64,000 nucleotides of DNA from Microbacterium sp. Clip185 (lineage in GTDB: Bacteria; Actinomycetota; Actinomycetes; Actinomycetales; Microbacteriaceae): contig NZ_CP117996.1 of NCBI RefSeq assembly GCF_028743715.1, forward strand, positions 1,922,001 to 1,986,000, in the 5' to 3' direction. The notes below the pieces were generated by a model that was not told where the DNA came from, made no database searches, and saw only the letters and a list, made by a program, of their open reading frames with translations. A program made the translations under genes and the position numbers. This document shows, in pieces, positions 32,501-40,837 of this stretch (position 1 is the first letter of the stretch; each line of letters begins with the position of its first letter).

Positions 32501-34023
32501 GTGGTGGCGTACAGCATCCGGTTGTAGGTGTTGCCGGTGTGGTTCACGTCGTCTTCGGCGTAGAGCTTGGACGCCCAGAACACGACGTACTCGCCGATCG
32601 ACTCGTCGTAGTACGCCTCGGGGGCCCACGTGTTGCCGGCAGTGTCGGGCGAGACCTTCACATGGCGCTGCTCGCTCCAGGTGATGAGGTCATGCGATTC
32701 CCACACTTCGATGTACTTCGAGCCCGTGCGCTGCGAGCGGTCCCAGTTGCCGTCGCGGCCGATCGAGAGGTCGGTCGCGATCAGGTAGAACGTGTCGCCC
32801 TCGGGCGAGCGGATGAGGAACGGGTCGCGCAGGCCCTTCTCGCCGTAGTTCGAGGTGAGCGCGTAGTTGCCGTTGTTCAGCTCGGTCCACGACAGGGCGT
32901 TGTTGCCGTTGCTGGCCGCGAAGTAGATGTTCTCGCCCTGCACCGAGTTTCCGGTGAAGTACGCGAACGTGTACCCCTCGAACGGCGCCAGCTCGACGGC
33001 GGCGCGCACCGTGAGCGAGATGTCGCGCGTGCGAGTGACCTCTCCCTTGGTGACGCTGGCGGTGACGGTCACCGACTCGTCGCTCGCGCCGCGGTTCACG
33101 ACCCCGTCGGTGCCGACGACAGAGGCGTCGGAGGACGACCACGACACGTCGAGGCCCTCCGACGACGTCGGCAGCGTGATGTTGCCGCGCACGTCGTCGG
33201 CGTTCGGCACGCTCAACGCGGCGAGCGCCGCATCCACGGCCTGCTCGTCATCGAGAACGGGCGGCACGTACACGAGGTCGGCCACCTCCTCGGCGCTCAG
33301 CGCGCGGTCGTAGAGGCGGAAGTCACGGACGCTGCCGGCGAGCAGGCGATCCGCGTTGTACGCGGATCGACCGATGTAGTTGGCGGTCGTCGTGCCCTGT
33401 CCGATGTCGCCCGGCTTCGTCGTGGTCTGCGTGTTGACGGCGACCTGCACACCGTCCAGGTAGATGCGCGACGTGTCGGAGGCGTCGTCGAGCGTGTAGG
33501 TGAGCGTCTTCCACTCGTCCCGGGGAACGTTGCTCTCGGTGCGAGGGCCCTGCTCCGTGCTCCAGTTTCCGATTCCGATGGCCGCGCGGTACGGGCTGGA
33601 TGTGGCGAACAGATAGCCGTCGCCGATGCCGTTCGTGGTGTTGCCGAAGTTCCACAGGAAGTGGTTGCCGGTCATCTCCGAACGCACGAGCACCTCGGCG
33701 CTGACGGTGACAGAAGAGAGTCCGCGCAGCAGGTCGTTCGGCAGCTTCACGTAGTCGTCGGAGCCGTCCAGCCGGACTCCGTCGCTGCCGGTAAGCGTAG
33801 GCGAGCCGATGTACGCGGCATCGCGGCCGTTGCCGGACGAGTCTGCCGCGACCGTGCCGCTCGTCTCGTCGAGCTCGTAGTGCGCGACGAGCCCGGTCGG
33901 AGTGTCGGCATGGGCGATCAGTGGGCTGACGAGCGGAGCCGCGACGAGGGCGGCGAGGACGGGAACGGCGAGCGTCCGGGGTGTTCGGCGGCGCGCGGGG
34001 GCCGCCGGGTGCAACGTGGGCAC
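29593..34023 (-). CDS. Giant wall-anchored double-GH43 glycosidase with two LamG domains
   Basis: 1476 residues. A signal peptide ends near residue 39 (IAHA). LamG-type lectin domain at about 42-250, bacterial Ig-like domain at about 260-340, first GH43-like five-blade propeller at about 343-660, second LamG at about 665-880, an Ig-like segment, second GH43 at about 970-1260 (GLYADPNIAVFGDTYYIY). Then comes a Pro/Ser/Glu repeat linker (about 1275-1342), an Ig-like domain and a sortase signal LAATG at 1440-1444 followed by a membrane helix and RRPHRR tail. GH43 enzymes cleave arabinan or xylan side chains; the exact linkage is unknown. It is exposed on the cell wall and preceded by two LacI-type operators. 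Confidence 0.85.
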   Translation of the reverse strand: MPTLHPAAPARRRTPRTLAVPVLAALVAAPLVSPLIAHADTPTGLVAHYELDETSGTVAADSSGNGRDAAYIGSPTLTGSDGVRLDGSDDYVKLPNDLLRGLSSVTVSAEVLVRSEMTGNHFLWNFGNTTNGIGDGYLFATSSPYRAAIGIGNWSTEQGPRTESNVPRDEWKTLTYTLDDASDTSRIYLDGVQVAVNTQTTTKPGDIGQGTTTANYIGRSAYNADRLLAGSVRDFRLYDRALSAEEVADLVYVPPVLDDEQAVDAALAALSVPNADDVRGNITLPTSSEGLDVSWSSSDASVVGTDGVVNRGASDESVTVTASVTKGEVTRTRDISLTVRAAVELAPFEGYTFAYFTGNSVQGENIYFAASNGNNALSWTELNNGNYALTSNYGEKGLRDPFLIRSPEGDTFYLIATDLSIGRDGNWDRSQRTGSKYIEVWESHDLITWSEQRHVKVSPDTAGNTWAPEAYYDESIGEYVVFWASKLYAEDDVNHTGNTYNRMLYATTRDFVTFSDTKIWQDDGLSRIDSTVIKADGVYHRFTKDEGAGGTGCSDIIQERSTDLRAPLSGWTMEDSCIGRDAGTGAVEGPSVFKANPGDVNGEKYYLFVDEYGGRGYIPLATDDIANPNWQVPADYRLPASPRHGTVVPVTAAELTALRANLPQPISANEDGEIVRYDFTDGSGATLHDRSGAGRDAVIQGGATFSDGALTFDGSNDYVDLPDDLLTGVTDVTVETRVKLDPAQRNPYFLYAFGNTGGDGKGNGYMFSTGNDTYRAAITTGNWTGERNATSAAALPRGEWAHLVYTLSGNTARLYLNGVQVAENDDVTVDPGDIGGGRTLANYIGKSVYNEDNLFRGQVSDFVLYNRALSAGEVVERSGNTEVLGGVSLADPSVLKMAPIVDVANRTVTFPVNRGTDLTKLRPVYATAEGVTPSPASGKVRNLTTPVTVTLSREGAENVVWTLKAVEVKTPVLPGLYADPNIAVFGDTYYIYATSDGVPGWGGNTFYVWKSKNLVDWTRSAEPFLTLDGANGNVPWATGNAWAPTIIEKDGKYYFYFSGHEPNANRKMIGVAVADSPEGPFTAQDLPMIRNDESVTSGQAIDPAAFHDPVSGKYYLFWGNGSPLYGELSDDMNSIVPGTIQRISGLPEFREGLFMNYRDGLYHLTYSIDDTGSPNYRVGYATSTSVDGPWTYRGILLQKDTTQGILGPAHSSIINVPGTDEWYIAYHRFAIPGGDGTHRETTIDRIQIGSDGLFQTVVPTLTGVEPRTVPGTGPDPEPSESPSPEPSGSPSPEPSGSPSPEPSGSPSPEPSESPSPEPSGSPSPQPSGSPLPQPSGSASPQPTQEPSVPGVSVSTSTVERGGIVKVTVTGLAPGEQVTAELRSDPIRIAGIPAADTTGTVVFDVQIPADLPAGVHTIVVFGADGSEVARQLITVVPAGQLAATGAQGPLGVALLGSLLIVVGGMAWFLRRPHRRAV

Positions 34024-34085
34024 GGGCTACGGTCCTTTCGGGGAGCGTCTTTGCTGTGACCGACGACAGCGTCGGCTCCCCGAAT

Positions 34086-34136
34086 GTTAGCGCTCACTCA
34101 CCTTGCCTGTCAGCCTTCAGTTTCGGGAGCGCTCCC
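34086..34136. promoter_or_regulatory. Two LacI-type operators upstream of the GH43 gene
   Basis: GTTAGCGCTCAC (34086-34097) and the perfect palindrome GGGAGCGCTCCC (34125-34136) share the AGCGCT centre typical of LacI-family sites. GGGAGCGCTCCC is the core of the CebR box known from Streptomyces. They lie 63 and 102 bases upstream of the GH43 start, so sugar-dependent repression is likely. No LacI-family gene is in the window. Confidence 0.65.
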
Positions 34137-34257
34137 GCGATGGGGCCCGCGGGTGCCGAGTTTGTCGAACCGGATTGCTCATGCGCGAGCAAGGCGCCGT
34201 GGTGACCGCGCCGTAGCGTCGGCCGCACCATCCACCCCAGAAGCAAGGAGCTGTCCC

Positions 34258-34980
34258 GTGGCCACACCCACCATCGTCCTGGTGCACGGCGCGTTCGCCG
34301 ACGCCGCCAGCTGGGCACCTGTCACTCGTGAGCTGCTGGATCGCGGCTACGACGTGCGCGTTCCCCCCGTCTACAACCGGAGCCTCGGCGAGGATGCCGC
34401 ATCCATCAAGGCGTTCGTCGAGACGATCGACGGCGACGTCGTGCTCGCCGGGCACTCTTACGGCGGAGCCGTCATCACCGTCGCCGGAGAAGCCGCGAAC
34501 GTCGCCGCGCTCGTCTACGTCTCGGGCTACGTGCTCGAGGTCGGCGAGAGCCTCGGCCAGCTGCAGGGCGGCTTCCCCGACTCCGAGCTCGCCGCCAACC
34601 TCGTCTACACGCCGTACCCGGTGCCCGGCAGCGACGAGCCCGGAACGGACGTCTCGGTGGCGATCGCCGCGTTCCCCGAGGTCTTCGCTGCGGGCGTGGA
34701 CCTCGCGCGCGCCCAGGTGCTCGCCGTCTCGCAGCGCCCACTGTCGGCGGCGGCCTTCTCGGAGCCCGCGACCTTCGCCGCGTGGAAGACCAAGCCGGCG
34801 TGGGGCATCGTCTCGAGCGAGGACCACACCATCAACCCCGAGGTCGAGCGCTTCGGTTACACGCGCGCCGGACTCCGCGGCATCGTGGAGCTTGCCGCGC
34901 CCCACCTCGCGATGCAGAGCCACCCGAACGAGGTGGCCGATCTCATCGAGACGGCGGTGAGCGAAGTCACCGCGTCCTGA
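34258..34980 (+). CDS. Alpha/beta hydrolase
   Basis: A 240-residue alpha/beta hydrolase. The oxyanion segment LVHGAFADAASW lies at the N-terminus, the nucleophile elbow GHSYGG follows (Ser near residue 68), and the end has an acid and His (SEDHTINPEVERFG, PHLAMQSHP). Members of this group hydrolyse esters or related small molecules; the substrate is unknown. GTG 34258 is chosen because AAGGAG lies 8 bases upstream and the fold starts directly after it. A strong terminator follows. Confidence 0.85.
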   Translation: MATPTIVLVHGAFADAASWAPVTRELLDRGYDVRVPPVYNRSLGEDAASIKAFVETIDGDVVLAGHSYGGAVITVAGEAANVAALVYVSGYVLEVGESLGQLQGGFPDSELAANLVYTPYPVPGSDEPGTDVSVAIAAFPEVFAAGVDLARAQVLAVSQRPLSAAAFSEPATFAAWKTKPAWGIVSSEDHTINPEVERFGYTRAGLRGIVELAAPHLAMQSHPNEVADLIETAVSEVTAS

Positions 34981-34984
34981 CGCG

Positions 34985-35021
34985 ACCTGTGCGTCGTCGC
35001 GATCCGCGGCGACGCACAGGT
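34985..35021 (+). terminator. Hairpin terminator after the alpha/beta hydrolase
   Basis: ACCTGTGCGTCG (34985-34996) pairs perfectly with CGACGCACAGGT (35010-35021), with a further partly paired inner stem, directly after the stop at 34980 and before tRNA-Leu. Confidence 0.7.
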
Positions 35022-35055
35022 GATCCGAAGCGCGCTGGATAGACTGTCCCCACCC

Positions 35056-35137
35056 GCGGGAGTGGTGAAATTGGCAGACACGCAGGATTTAGGTTCCTGT
35101 GCTTTCGAGCGTGTGGGTTCAAGTCCCACCTTCCGCA
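35056..35137 (+). tRNA. tRNA-Leu (anticodon UAG)
   Basis: The acceptor stem GCGGGAG pairs with CTTCCGC through discriminator A35137. The anticodon stem CAGGA/TCCTG holds the loop TTTAGGT with anticodon TAG. A long variable arm (GTGCTTTCGAGCGT region) and the T-arm GTGGGTTCAAGTCCCAC show a class II tRNA. No encoded CCA. Confidence 0.95.
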
Positions 35138-35196
35138 CGGGGACGGGGGCGTGTCACCCGCGCCCCGCATCCTGACATCCGATCGACGGGACGCCC

Positions 35197-35889
35197 GTGC
35201 ACTCCATCGCCCTCATCCCCTGGCTCTCCCCCGAGACGATCATCGCGGCGGCCGGCCCGTGGGCTCTCGCCGTGGTCTGCTTCATCGTGTTCGCCGAGAC
35301 GGGGCTGCTCATCGGCTTCCTGCTGCCCGGCGACACGCTGCTCATCATCTCCGGACTGCTCTCGCACTCCTCGGATGTGGCGCCCAACGGTGTCTTCGGC
35401 GTCAACGTCTGGATCGTGGCCCTGCTGATCGGTCTCGCCGCCTTCGTGGGTGGCGAGGTGGGCTACCTGATCGGCCACAAGGGCGGGCCGGCGATCTTCG
35501 AGCGCAAAGAGTCGGGACTGTTCAGCAAGAAGAACGTCGAGCGAACCAATGCGTTCTTCGAGCGCTTCGGCGGGCTGACCGTCATCTTCGCCCGGTTCGT
35601 TCCCATCGTGCGCACCTTCGCGCCCGTCGCCGCCGGCGTCGGCCACATGCCGTGGCGCAAGTACAGCCTGTACAACCTCATCGGCGCGATCCTCTGGGGC
35701 TTCGGGCTCACGATGATCGGGTTCCTGGTCGGCTACATCCCCTGGGTCGCCCACATCGTCACCGAGTACATCGACATCATCCTCATCGGTGTCGTGGCGA
35801 TCACGGCGGCCGTCACGCTGTGGCACTACTTCCGCGAGCGCGCGAAGGTCAAGAAGGAGCAGCGCGACGAGGCCGTCTCGGGCGAGTAA
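35197..35889 (+). CDS. DedA-family membrane protein
   Basis: A 230-residue DedA/VTT-domain protein. It has the ETGLLIGFLLPGDTLL motif in the first half and the FARFVPIVRTFAPVAAGVGHM motif, whose Arg residues are needed in DedA proteins, plus three closing membrane helices. DedA proteins act in lipid scrambling and membrane homeostasis, including undecaprenyl phosphate recycling for some members. GTG 35197 is the start. It converges on the Ku gene. Confidence 0.88.
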   Translation: MHSIALIPWLSPETIIAAAGPWALAVVCFIVFAETGLLIGFLLPGDTLLIISGLLSHSSDVAPNGVFGVNVWIVALLIGLAAFVGGEVGYLIGHKGGPAIFERKESGLFSKKNVERTNAFFERFGGLTVIFARFVPIVRTFAPVAAGVGHMPWRKYSLYNLIGAILWGFGLTMIGFLVGYIPWVAHIVTEYIDIILIGVVAITAAVTLWHYFRERAKVKKEQRDEAVSGE

Positions 35890-35904
35890 GCCCGCCGCAT
35901 CCGG

Positions 35905-36765
35905 TCACGACGCCTTCGAACTCTTCTTCCGCTTCGACGCCGGCTTTTCGTCGGTCGTCGACGACGAGTCCTTCTTCGACGCCCGACTGCGCTCCACGCT
36001 CGCGCGCAGGGCCGCCATGAGGTCGATGACCTCCCCGCCGTCCTTCTCGTCGCTCTCCTCGCCGAACGTGGCCGAGGTGTCGACGCTCTCCCCCTTCTCG
36101 AGCTTCGCCTCGATCAGCGTGCGCAGCTGCTCCTGATACTCGTCGCGGAACTCGGTGGGGTCGAAGTCGGACGAGAAGCTGTCGACCAGCGCCGCCGACA
36201 GCTCCAGTTCCTTCGCGGAGATCTTCACGTCCTCATCGAGCGACGGGAAGGACGCCTCGCGCACCTCGTCGGCCCACAGCAGCGTCTGCAGCACCAGCAC
36301 GTCGCCGCGTACGCGCAGCGCGGCCAGCCGGGTCTTCTGGCGCAGCGAGAACTGCACGATCGCGGTGCGGTCGGTCTGCTCGAGCGTGCGCCGCAGCAGC
36401 ACATAGGCCTTCGGCGACGAGGAATCCGGCTCGAGGTAGTAGGCCTTGTCGAGGGTGAGCAGATCCACCTGATCGCTCGGCACGAACTCGACGACCGAGA
36501 TCTCCCGCGACTTCTCCGCCGGCAACGACTCGAGGTCCTCTTTCGTGAGCACCACGGTGCGGTCGCCGTCGTCGTACGCCCGGTCGATGTCGGCGTACGG
36601 CACGACCTCTCCGTCGAGCTCGCAGACACGCTGATACCGGATGCGGCCGCCATCCGCCGCGTGCACCTGATGCAGCGAGACGTCGTGATCCTCCGTGGCG
36701 GAGTACACCTTCACCGGCACGTTCACGAGCCCGAATGCCACGGCGCCCTTCCATATCGACCTCAT
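35905..36765 (-). CDS. ku: Ku protein for non-homologous end joining
   Basis: A 286-residue bacterial Ku starting at MRSIWKGAVAFGLVNVPVKVY, the standard family start; an ATG five codons upstream (36780) is possible. The Ku core spans residues 5-250, followed by a Lys/Ser-rich C-terminal tail (SKKDSSSTTDEKPASKRKKSSK), as in actinobacterial Ku, which helps DNA binding. The homodimer rings broken DNA ends and recruits LigD, encoded divergently at 36881. Confidence 0.93.
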   Translation of the reverse strand: MRSIWKGAVAFGLVNVPVKVYSATEDHDVSLHQVHAADGGRIRYQRVCELDGEVVPYADIDRAYDDGDRTVVLTKEDLESLPAEKSREISVVEFVPSDQVDLLTLDKAYYLEPDSSSPKAYVLLRRTLEQTDRTAIVQFSLRQKTRLAALRVRGDVLVLQTLLWADEVREASFPSLDEDVKISAKELELSAALVDSFSSDFDPTEFRDEYQEQLRTLIEAKLEKGESVDTSATFGEESDEKDGGEVIDLMAALRASVERSRASKKDSSSTTDEKPASKRKKSSKAS

Positions 36766-36880
36766 AGGCCTAGTAGACATCCCAGCCGCGCGTGGCGGCT
36801 AGGGGTTGCGAGCCTCTTGCATCCGACGTGCGCGCACGCAACGGGTGCGCTCGCCAGGCACCGGACGGCAGGATGGGCCC

Positions 36881-39259
36881 ATGTCCCCGCGTGAGCAGAC
36901 CGTCGACGTGGAGGGTCGCCGCATCCGCGTCAGCCACCTCGACAAGGTGCTCTACCCCGCCGTCGGCACCACCAAGGCGGAGGTCATCGACTACTACGCG
37001 CGGATCGCGCCCTTGCTGCTCCCCCACCTCGACGGGCGGCCCGTGACGCGCAAACGCTGGCCCGACGGCGTGGACACCGAGCCCTTCTTCGCGAAGAACC
37101 TCGAGCGCGGCGCCCCCGAGTGGCTGCGACGCCAGAGCATCGAGCACTCCACCGGCACGAAGGACTACGTGCTCGTCGACGACGTTCCGACCCTGGTGTG
37201 GCTCGCACAGACCGCGAGCCTCGAGTTGCACACGCCGCAGTGGCGCTTCGACGCCGACGGACACCCGTCGGATCCCGACCGACTGGTTCTCGACCTCGAC
37301 CCCGGCGATGACATCGACCTGCCCGTCGTCGCCGAGGTCGCACGATGGGCGCGCGCGATACTCACGGATGCCGGGCTCGTACCGTTTCCCGTCACGAGCG
37401 GCAGCAAGGGCATCCATCTGTACTGCGCGCTCCCCGCGGGCCAGACGAGCGAGGCGGCGTCCGCGCTCGCAAAGGAGCTGGCCCGGTCGCTCGAGGCCGA
37501 CCACCCCGACCTCGTCGTCAGCAGCATGTCGCGAGCGCTTCGTCCCGGCAAGGTGTTCGTCGACTGGTCGCAGAACAACGGCAAGAAGACGACCATCGCC
37601 CCGTACTCGCTGCGTGGCCGGGCACGACCCACGGTGGCGGCGCCGCGAACCTGGGAGGAACTGGACGACCCCGGCCTCGCGCAGCTCGATTTCATCGAGG
37701 TGCTCGCGCGCGCAGAGAAGGACGGCGACCCTCTCGCGGCGCTCCGCCCCCGCCGCGGGAGCGCCGGGCCGCTGCGCACCTACATCTCCAAGCGATCCGC
37801 CGACCGCACGCCCGAGCCGGTGCCCTCAGACCCGGCCGCCGATCCGGCGTCCGCCGGTGCGCCGCGCTTCGTCATCCAGGAGCATCACGCGAGGCGCCTG
37901 CACTACGACCTGCGCCTCGAACACGACGGCGTGTTCGTGAGCTGGGCCGTGCCCAAGGGTGTGCCCGAGACCGTGAAACGCAACCATCTCGCGGTCATGA
38001 CCGAGGATCATCCGCTCTCCTACGGCACCTTCGAGGGCCGCATCCCCGCGGGCGAGTACGGCGCGGGCGAGGTGACGATCTGGGACGCCGGTACCTACGA
38101 GGCGGAGAAGTGGCGAGCGGACGAGGTCATCTTCACCGTGACCGGCCGGAAAGGCGGCCCCCTCGGCACCGCCCGGCTAGCCCTCATCCGCACCGATGGC
38201 GAGGGCGAGAAGTCGACGTGGCTCCTGCACCGGATGAAGGACCACACCGCGCCGGTCGTCGCATCCGCTGCACCCTGGCCGGACGAACTGTCGCCCTCTC
38301 GACTGCGTCCGATGCTCGCCGAGAACTCCACCGCTGGTCTGGCGGCCGCGGCGGCGCGCCGGTGGGGCGAAGCGTGGGCGGAAATGAAGTGGGACGGCGT
38401 GCGCGCCCTCGCGTTCTGGGACGGCGAGCGGATGCTGCTGCGTGCCCGGAGCGGAACCGACATCACCGAGAGGTATCCCGAGCTCACCGCCGACCCCGGG
38501 CTCGGGCGTGCGGCCTGCATCCTCGACGGGGAGATCGTCGCCCTGGACGAGCGTGGACGGCCGAGCTTCCCCCTGCTGCAGTCGCGCATGCACCTCGCTA
38601 AGGCGGCGGAGATCCGGCGCGAGGCGGAACGGATCCCCGTGCACCTGCACCTGTTCGATGTCCTCGCCCTCGACGGCGAGGACCTCACCGCTCTGCCGCT
38701 GCGCGAGCGACGCAGACGCCTCGAGGGTCTCGCCCGCGACCTCAACGCACCCTGGGTCGTGCCGCCCGTGTTCGATGACCTGGATGCGGCGCTGGAGGCC
38801 AGTACCGCGTTCTCGCTCGAGGGGGTCATGGTCAAGAACCCGGCATCCGTGTACCGTCCGGGCCGGCGCAGCGACCAGTGGCTGAAGATCAAGCACGTCG
38901 CCATGCAGGAGGTCGTGATCGGTGCGATCCGCCCGGGTCGCAACGGTCGCGGCGGCATCGGATCGCTGCTCATGGGAGTGCCCTCCCCCGACGGACTTCG
39001 TTATGTCGGCCGGGTGGGGACGGGCTTCAGCGAGCGGGAGCTGCGCCGGCTCGACGAGGTGCTGCAGCCGCTGCGGACCGACGCGTCCCCCTTCCTCGAT
39101 GTGCCGCACGCCGACGCGTCGGACGCGTTGTGGGTGCGCCCGGAGATCGTCGCCGAGGTCGGCTACGCCGAGGTCACGCCCGACGGCAGACTGCGACAGG
39201 CACGCTGGCGCGGACTCCGACCCGACAAGAAACCGGACGAGGTCCGAGACGAGACGTGA
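36881..39259 (+). CDS. ligD: ATP-dependent DNA ligase LigD (POL-PE-LIG)
   Basis: A 792-residue three-domain LigD. The polymerase/primase domain is at about 1-285 (DLDPGDDIDL metal motif), the 3'-phosphoesterase domain at about 330-465 (FVIQEHHARRLHYDLRLEHDGV, His motifs) and the ligase domain at about 485-785 with adenylation Lys503 in EMKWDGVRA. The order POL-PE-LIG is that of mycobacterial LigD. With Ku it repairs double-strand breaks, useful in non-growing cells. The start at 36881 follows a short spacer from the divergent ku gene. Confidence 0.93.
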   Translation: MSPREQTVDVEGRRIRVSHLDKVLYPAVGTTKAEVIDYYARIAPLLLPHLDGRPVTRKRWPDGVDTEPFFAKNLERGAPEWLRRQSIEHSTGTKDYVLVDDVPTLVWLAQTASLELHTPQWRFDADGHPSDPDRLVLDLDPGDDIDLPVVAEVARWARAILTDAGLVPFPVTSGSKGIHLYCALPAGQTSEAASALAKELARSLEADHPDLVVSSMSRALRPGKVFVDWSQNNGKKTTIAPYSLRGRARPTVAAPRTWEELDDPGLAQLDFIEVLARAEKDGDPLAALRPRRGSAGPLRTYISKRSADRTPEPVPSDPAADPASAGAPRFVIQEHHARRLHYDLRLEHDGVFVSWAVPKGVPETVKRNHLAVMTEDHPLSYGTFEGRIPAGEYGAGEVTIWDAGTYEAEKWRADEVIFTVTGRKGGPLGTARLALIRTDGEGEKSTWLLHRMKDHTAPVVASAAPWPDELSPSRLRPMLAENSTAGLAAAAARRWGEAWAEMKWDGVRALAFWDGERMLLRARSGTDITERYPELTADPGLGRAACILDGEIVALDERGRPSFPLLQSRMHLAKAAEIRREAERIPVHLHLFDVLALDGEDLTALPLRERRRRLEGLARDLNAPWVVPPVFDDLDAALEASTAFSLEGVMVKNPASVYRPGRRSDQWLKIKHVAMQEVVIGAIRPGRNGRGGIGSLLMGVPSPDGLRYVGRVGTGFSERELRRLDEVLQPLRTDASPFLDVPHADASDALWVRPEIVAEVGYAEVTPDGRLRQARWRGLRPDKKPDEVRDET

Positions 39260-40174
39260 TCAGGCGTGCGCCTCGTGCTCGACGTGATCGGCGGGCTCGA
39301 GCTGGAAGGTCGAGTGCTCGACGTCGAAGTGCGTGGCCAGGCAGCCCTGCAGATCGCTGAGGATGCGGGCTGCGCCTCCGGTGGCATAGGCCTCTTCGTC
39401 GACCACGACGTGCGCCGTGAACACCGGAGCGCCGCGGGTGAGCTGCCAGACGTGCAGGTCATGGACGGCGACGACGCCGGGCGTCCCGAGGATGTGGGCA
39501 CGGATCGTGTCGACCTCGACGCCCTTCGGGGTCGCCTCGCTCAGCACCGAGACCACTTCGCGCAGCAGGCCGATGGCGCGCGGCACGATCATGGCGGCGA
39601 TGAGCAGCGACGCGATCGCGTCGGCCGGCAGCCAGCCGGTGAGCAGGATGACGACCGCCGCGACGATGACCGCGACCGAGCCGAGCAGGTCGCCCAGCAC
39701 TTCGAGATACGCGCCGCGCACGTTGATGCTCGTACGCTGCGCCGCGCCCAGCAGCCACATCGCGACGGCATTGGCGATGAGGCCGACCGCGGCGACGCCG
39801 AGCATCAGCCCGCCGGCCACCTCCGCCTCGGCAGGGTTGATGAGCCGCGTGATCGCTTCGACACCGACCCACAGCGAGAGCCCGAGAAGGATCACGCCGT
39901 TCGCGAGCGCGCCGAACACCTCCGCGCGCTGGTATCCGAAGGTGCGACGGTCGTTGGCGGGGCGCGCCGCCACAGCGCTGGCGATCAGCGCGATGACGAG
40001 GGCCGCCGCATCCGTCAGCATGTGGGCGGCGTCCGCGAGCAGCGCCAGCGACCCGGACAGGATCGCGCCGACCACCTGCACGACGAACACCGTCGAGGTG
40101 ATCCCGAGCGAGATCGAGAGAAGGCGGCGGTTGCTGCCGCCGCGGACTCCGGATGCGGGCGCGTGATCGTGCAT
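39260..40174 (-). CDS. CDF-family divalent cation exporter
   Basis: A 304-residue cation diffusion facilitator. Six membrane helices; metal-site motifs are ALLADAAHMLTDA in helix 2 and LIAAMIVPRA/ADAIAS in helix 5. A His-rich start (MHDHAPASG) and a cytoplasmic C-terminal domain (VHDLHVWQLTRG) complete the family layout. It exports Zn, Co or Cd in exchange for protons. The stop is next to that of ligD in convergent orientation. Confidence 0.9.
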   Translation of the reverse strand: MHDHAPASGVRGGSNRRLLSISLGITSTVFVVQVVGAILSGSLALLADAAHMLTDAAALVIALIASAVAARPANDRRTFGYQRAEVFGALANGVILLGLSLWVGVEAITRLINPAEAEVAGGLMLGVAAVGLIANAVAMWLLGAAQRTSINVRGAYLEVLGDLLGSVAVIVAAVVILLTGWLPADAIASLLIAAMIVPRAIGLLREVVSVLSEATPKGVEVDTIRAHILGTPGVVAVHDLHVWQLTRGAPVFTAHVVVDEEAYATGGAARILSDLQGCLATHFDVEHSTFQLEPADHVEHEAHA

Positions 40175-40234
40175 GGCACCAGGCTAGGCGCCGCGCCACG
40201 CCCTCAGACGGTTTGCGCGCAATCGGGAACGAGA

Positions 40235-40837
40235 GTGATTCTCGCTCCCGCGCTCAGAGCTCGACGCGAACGAGACTCACGTCTCCGACGCGACATAGCG
40301 CTGCATCCGCTCGAGAATGCTGCCCCGGTACGGCAGCCTTGCGGCCAGATCGAGGGCGTTCACCCCGTACCGCGAGATCGTCGTGAAATCGAGGCGCGGC
40401 TGCTCGAACCAGAGGTCATACAGCGGCGTGAGCTGCTCATCCGTGAACTTCAGGTTGAGCACGTCGAGAAATGGGAGCCTGCCATCGAGATCAGGCGCGT
40501 TCACGTCGGCCCCTCGCTGGATGAGTCGGCGAGCGAGCGACGTGTCCTCGTCGATGTCGTGCTTCACCTGCGCGAAAAGCACATGAAGCACCGTCGCCCC
40601 TCCGGAGCCGGGTCCGCCGAGCGGGCAGTCGTCGTCGAGCAGTGCGTTCGAGATCTCGTAGCGCGAGGGGAGATCCGTGTTACCGAGGGCGTAGAGCAGA
40701 AGGCTGCATCCTCGGTCATCGAGCCGCCTCGCCAAAGCCGCTGAGTAGCCCGCGAAGAACGTCGACGCCGGCTTCATGCGCGCCGTGAGGAAGAGATCCA
40801 TGACGCTCGTGATTCTCGCTCCCGCGGTCAGAGCTCG
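40235..40837. repeat. 29-bp direct repeat flanking the ankyrin gene
   Basis: Copies at 40235-40263 and 40809-40837 match at 28 of 29 positions (start GTGATTCTCGCTCCCGC). The right copy covers the last codons and stop of rdgB; the left copy lies beyond the ankyrin gene, next to the CDF gene. The layout suggests that the ankyrin gene arrived by an event that duplicated the rdgB end. Confidence 0.75.
40277..40801 (-). CDS. Ankyrin-repeat protein
   Basis: A 174-residue soluble protein with about three degenerate ankyrin repeats, clearest at TSLARRLIQRGADVNAPDLDGRLPFLDVL (residues about 88-116), and N- and C-terminal repeats of the type GCSLLLYALG and GVNALDLAARL. Ankyrin proteins of this size often bind a partner protein, and in some loci act as immunity proteins, but no toxin is next to it. 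It is the sole gene between the 29-bp direct repeats. Confidence 0.7.
   Translation of the reverse strand: MDLFLTARMKPASTFFAGYSAALARRLDDRGCSLLLYALGNTDLPSRYEISNALLDDDCPLGGPGSGGATVLHVLFAQVKHDIDEDTSLARRLIQRGADVNAPDLDGRLPFLDVLNLKFTDEQLTPLYDLWFEQPRLDFTTISRYGVNALDLAARLPYRGSILERMQRYVASET

Noticed and set aside
30310..34059. 1249-codon open frame on the plus strand
   Set aside because: It is antisense to the GH43 gene, with no signal peptide, domain or ribosome site. The frame is open because of high GC codon bias.
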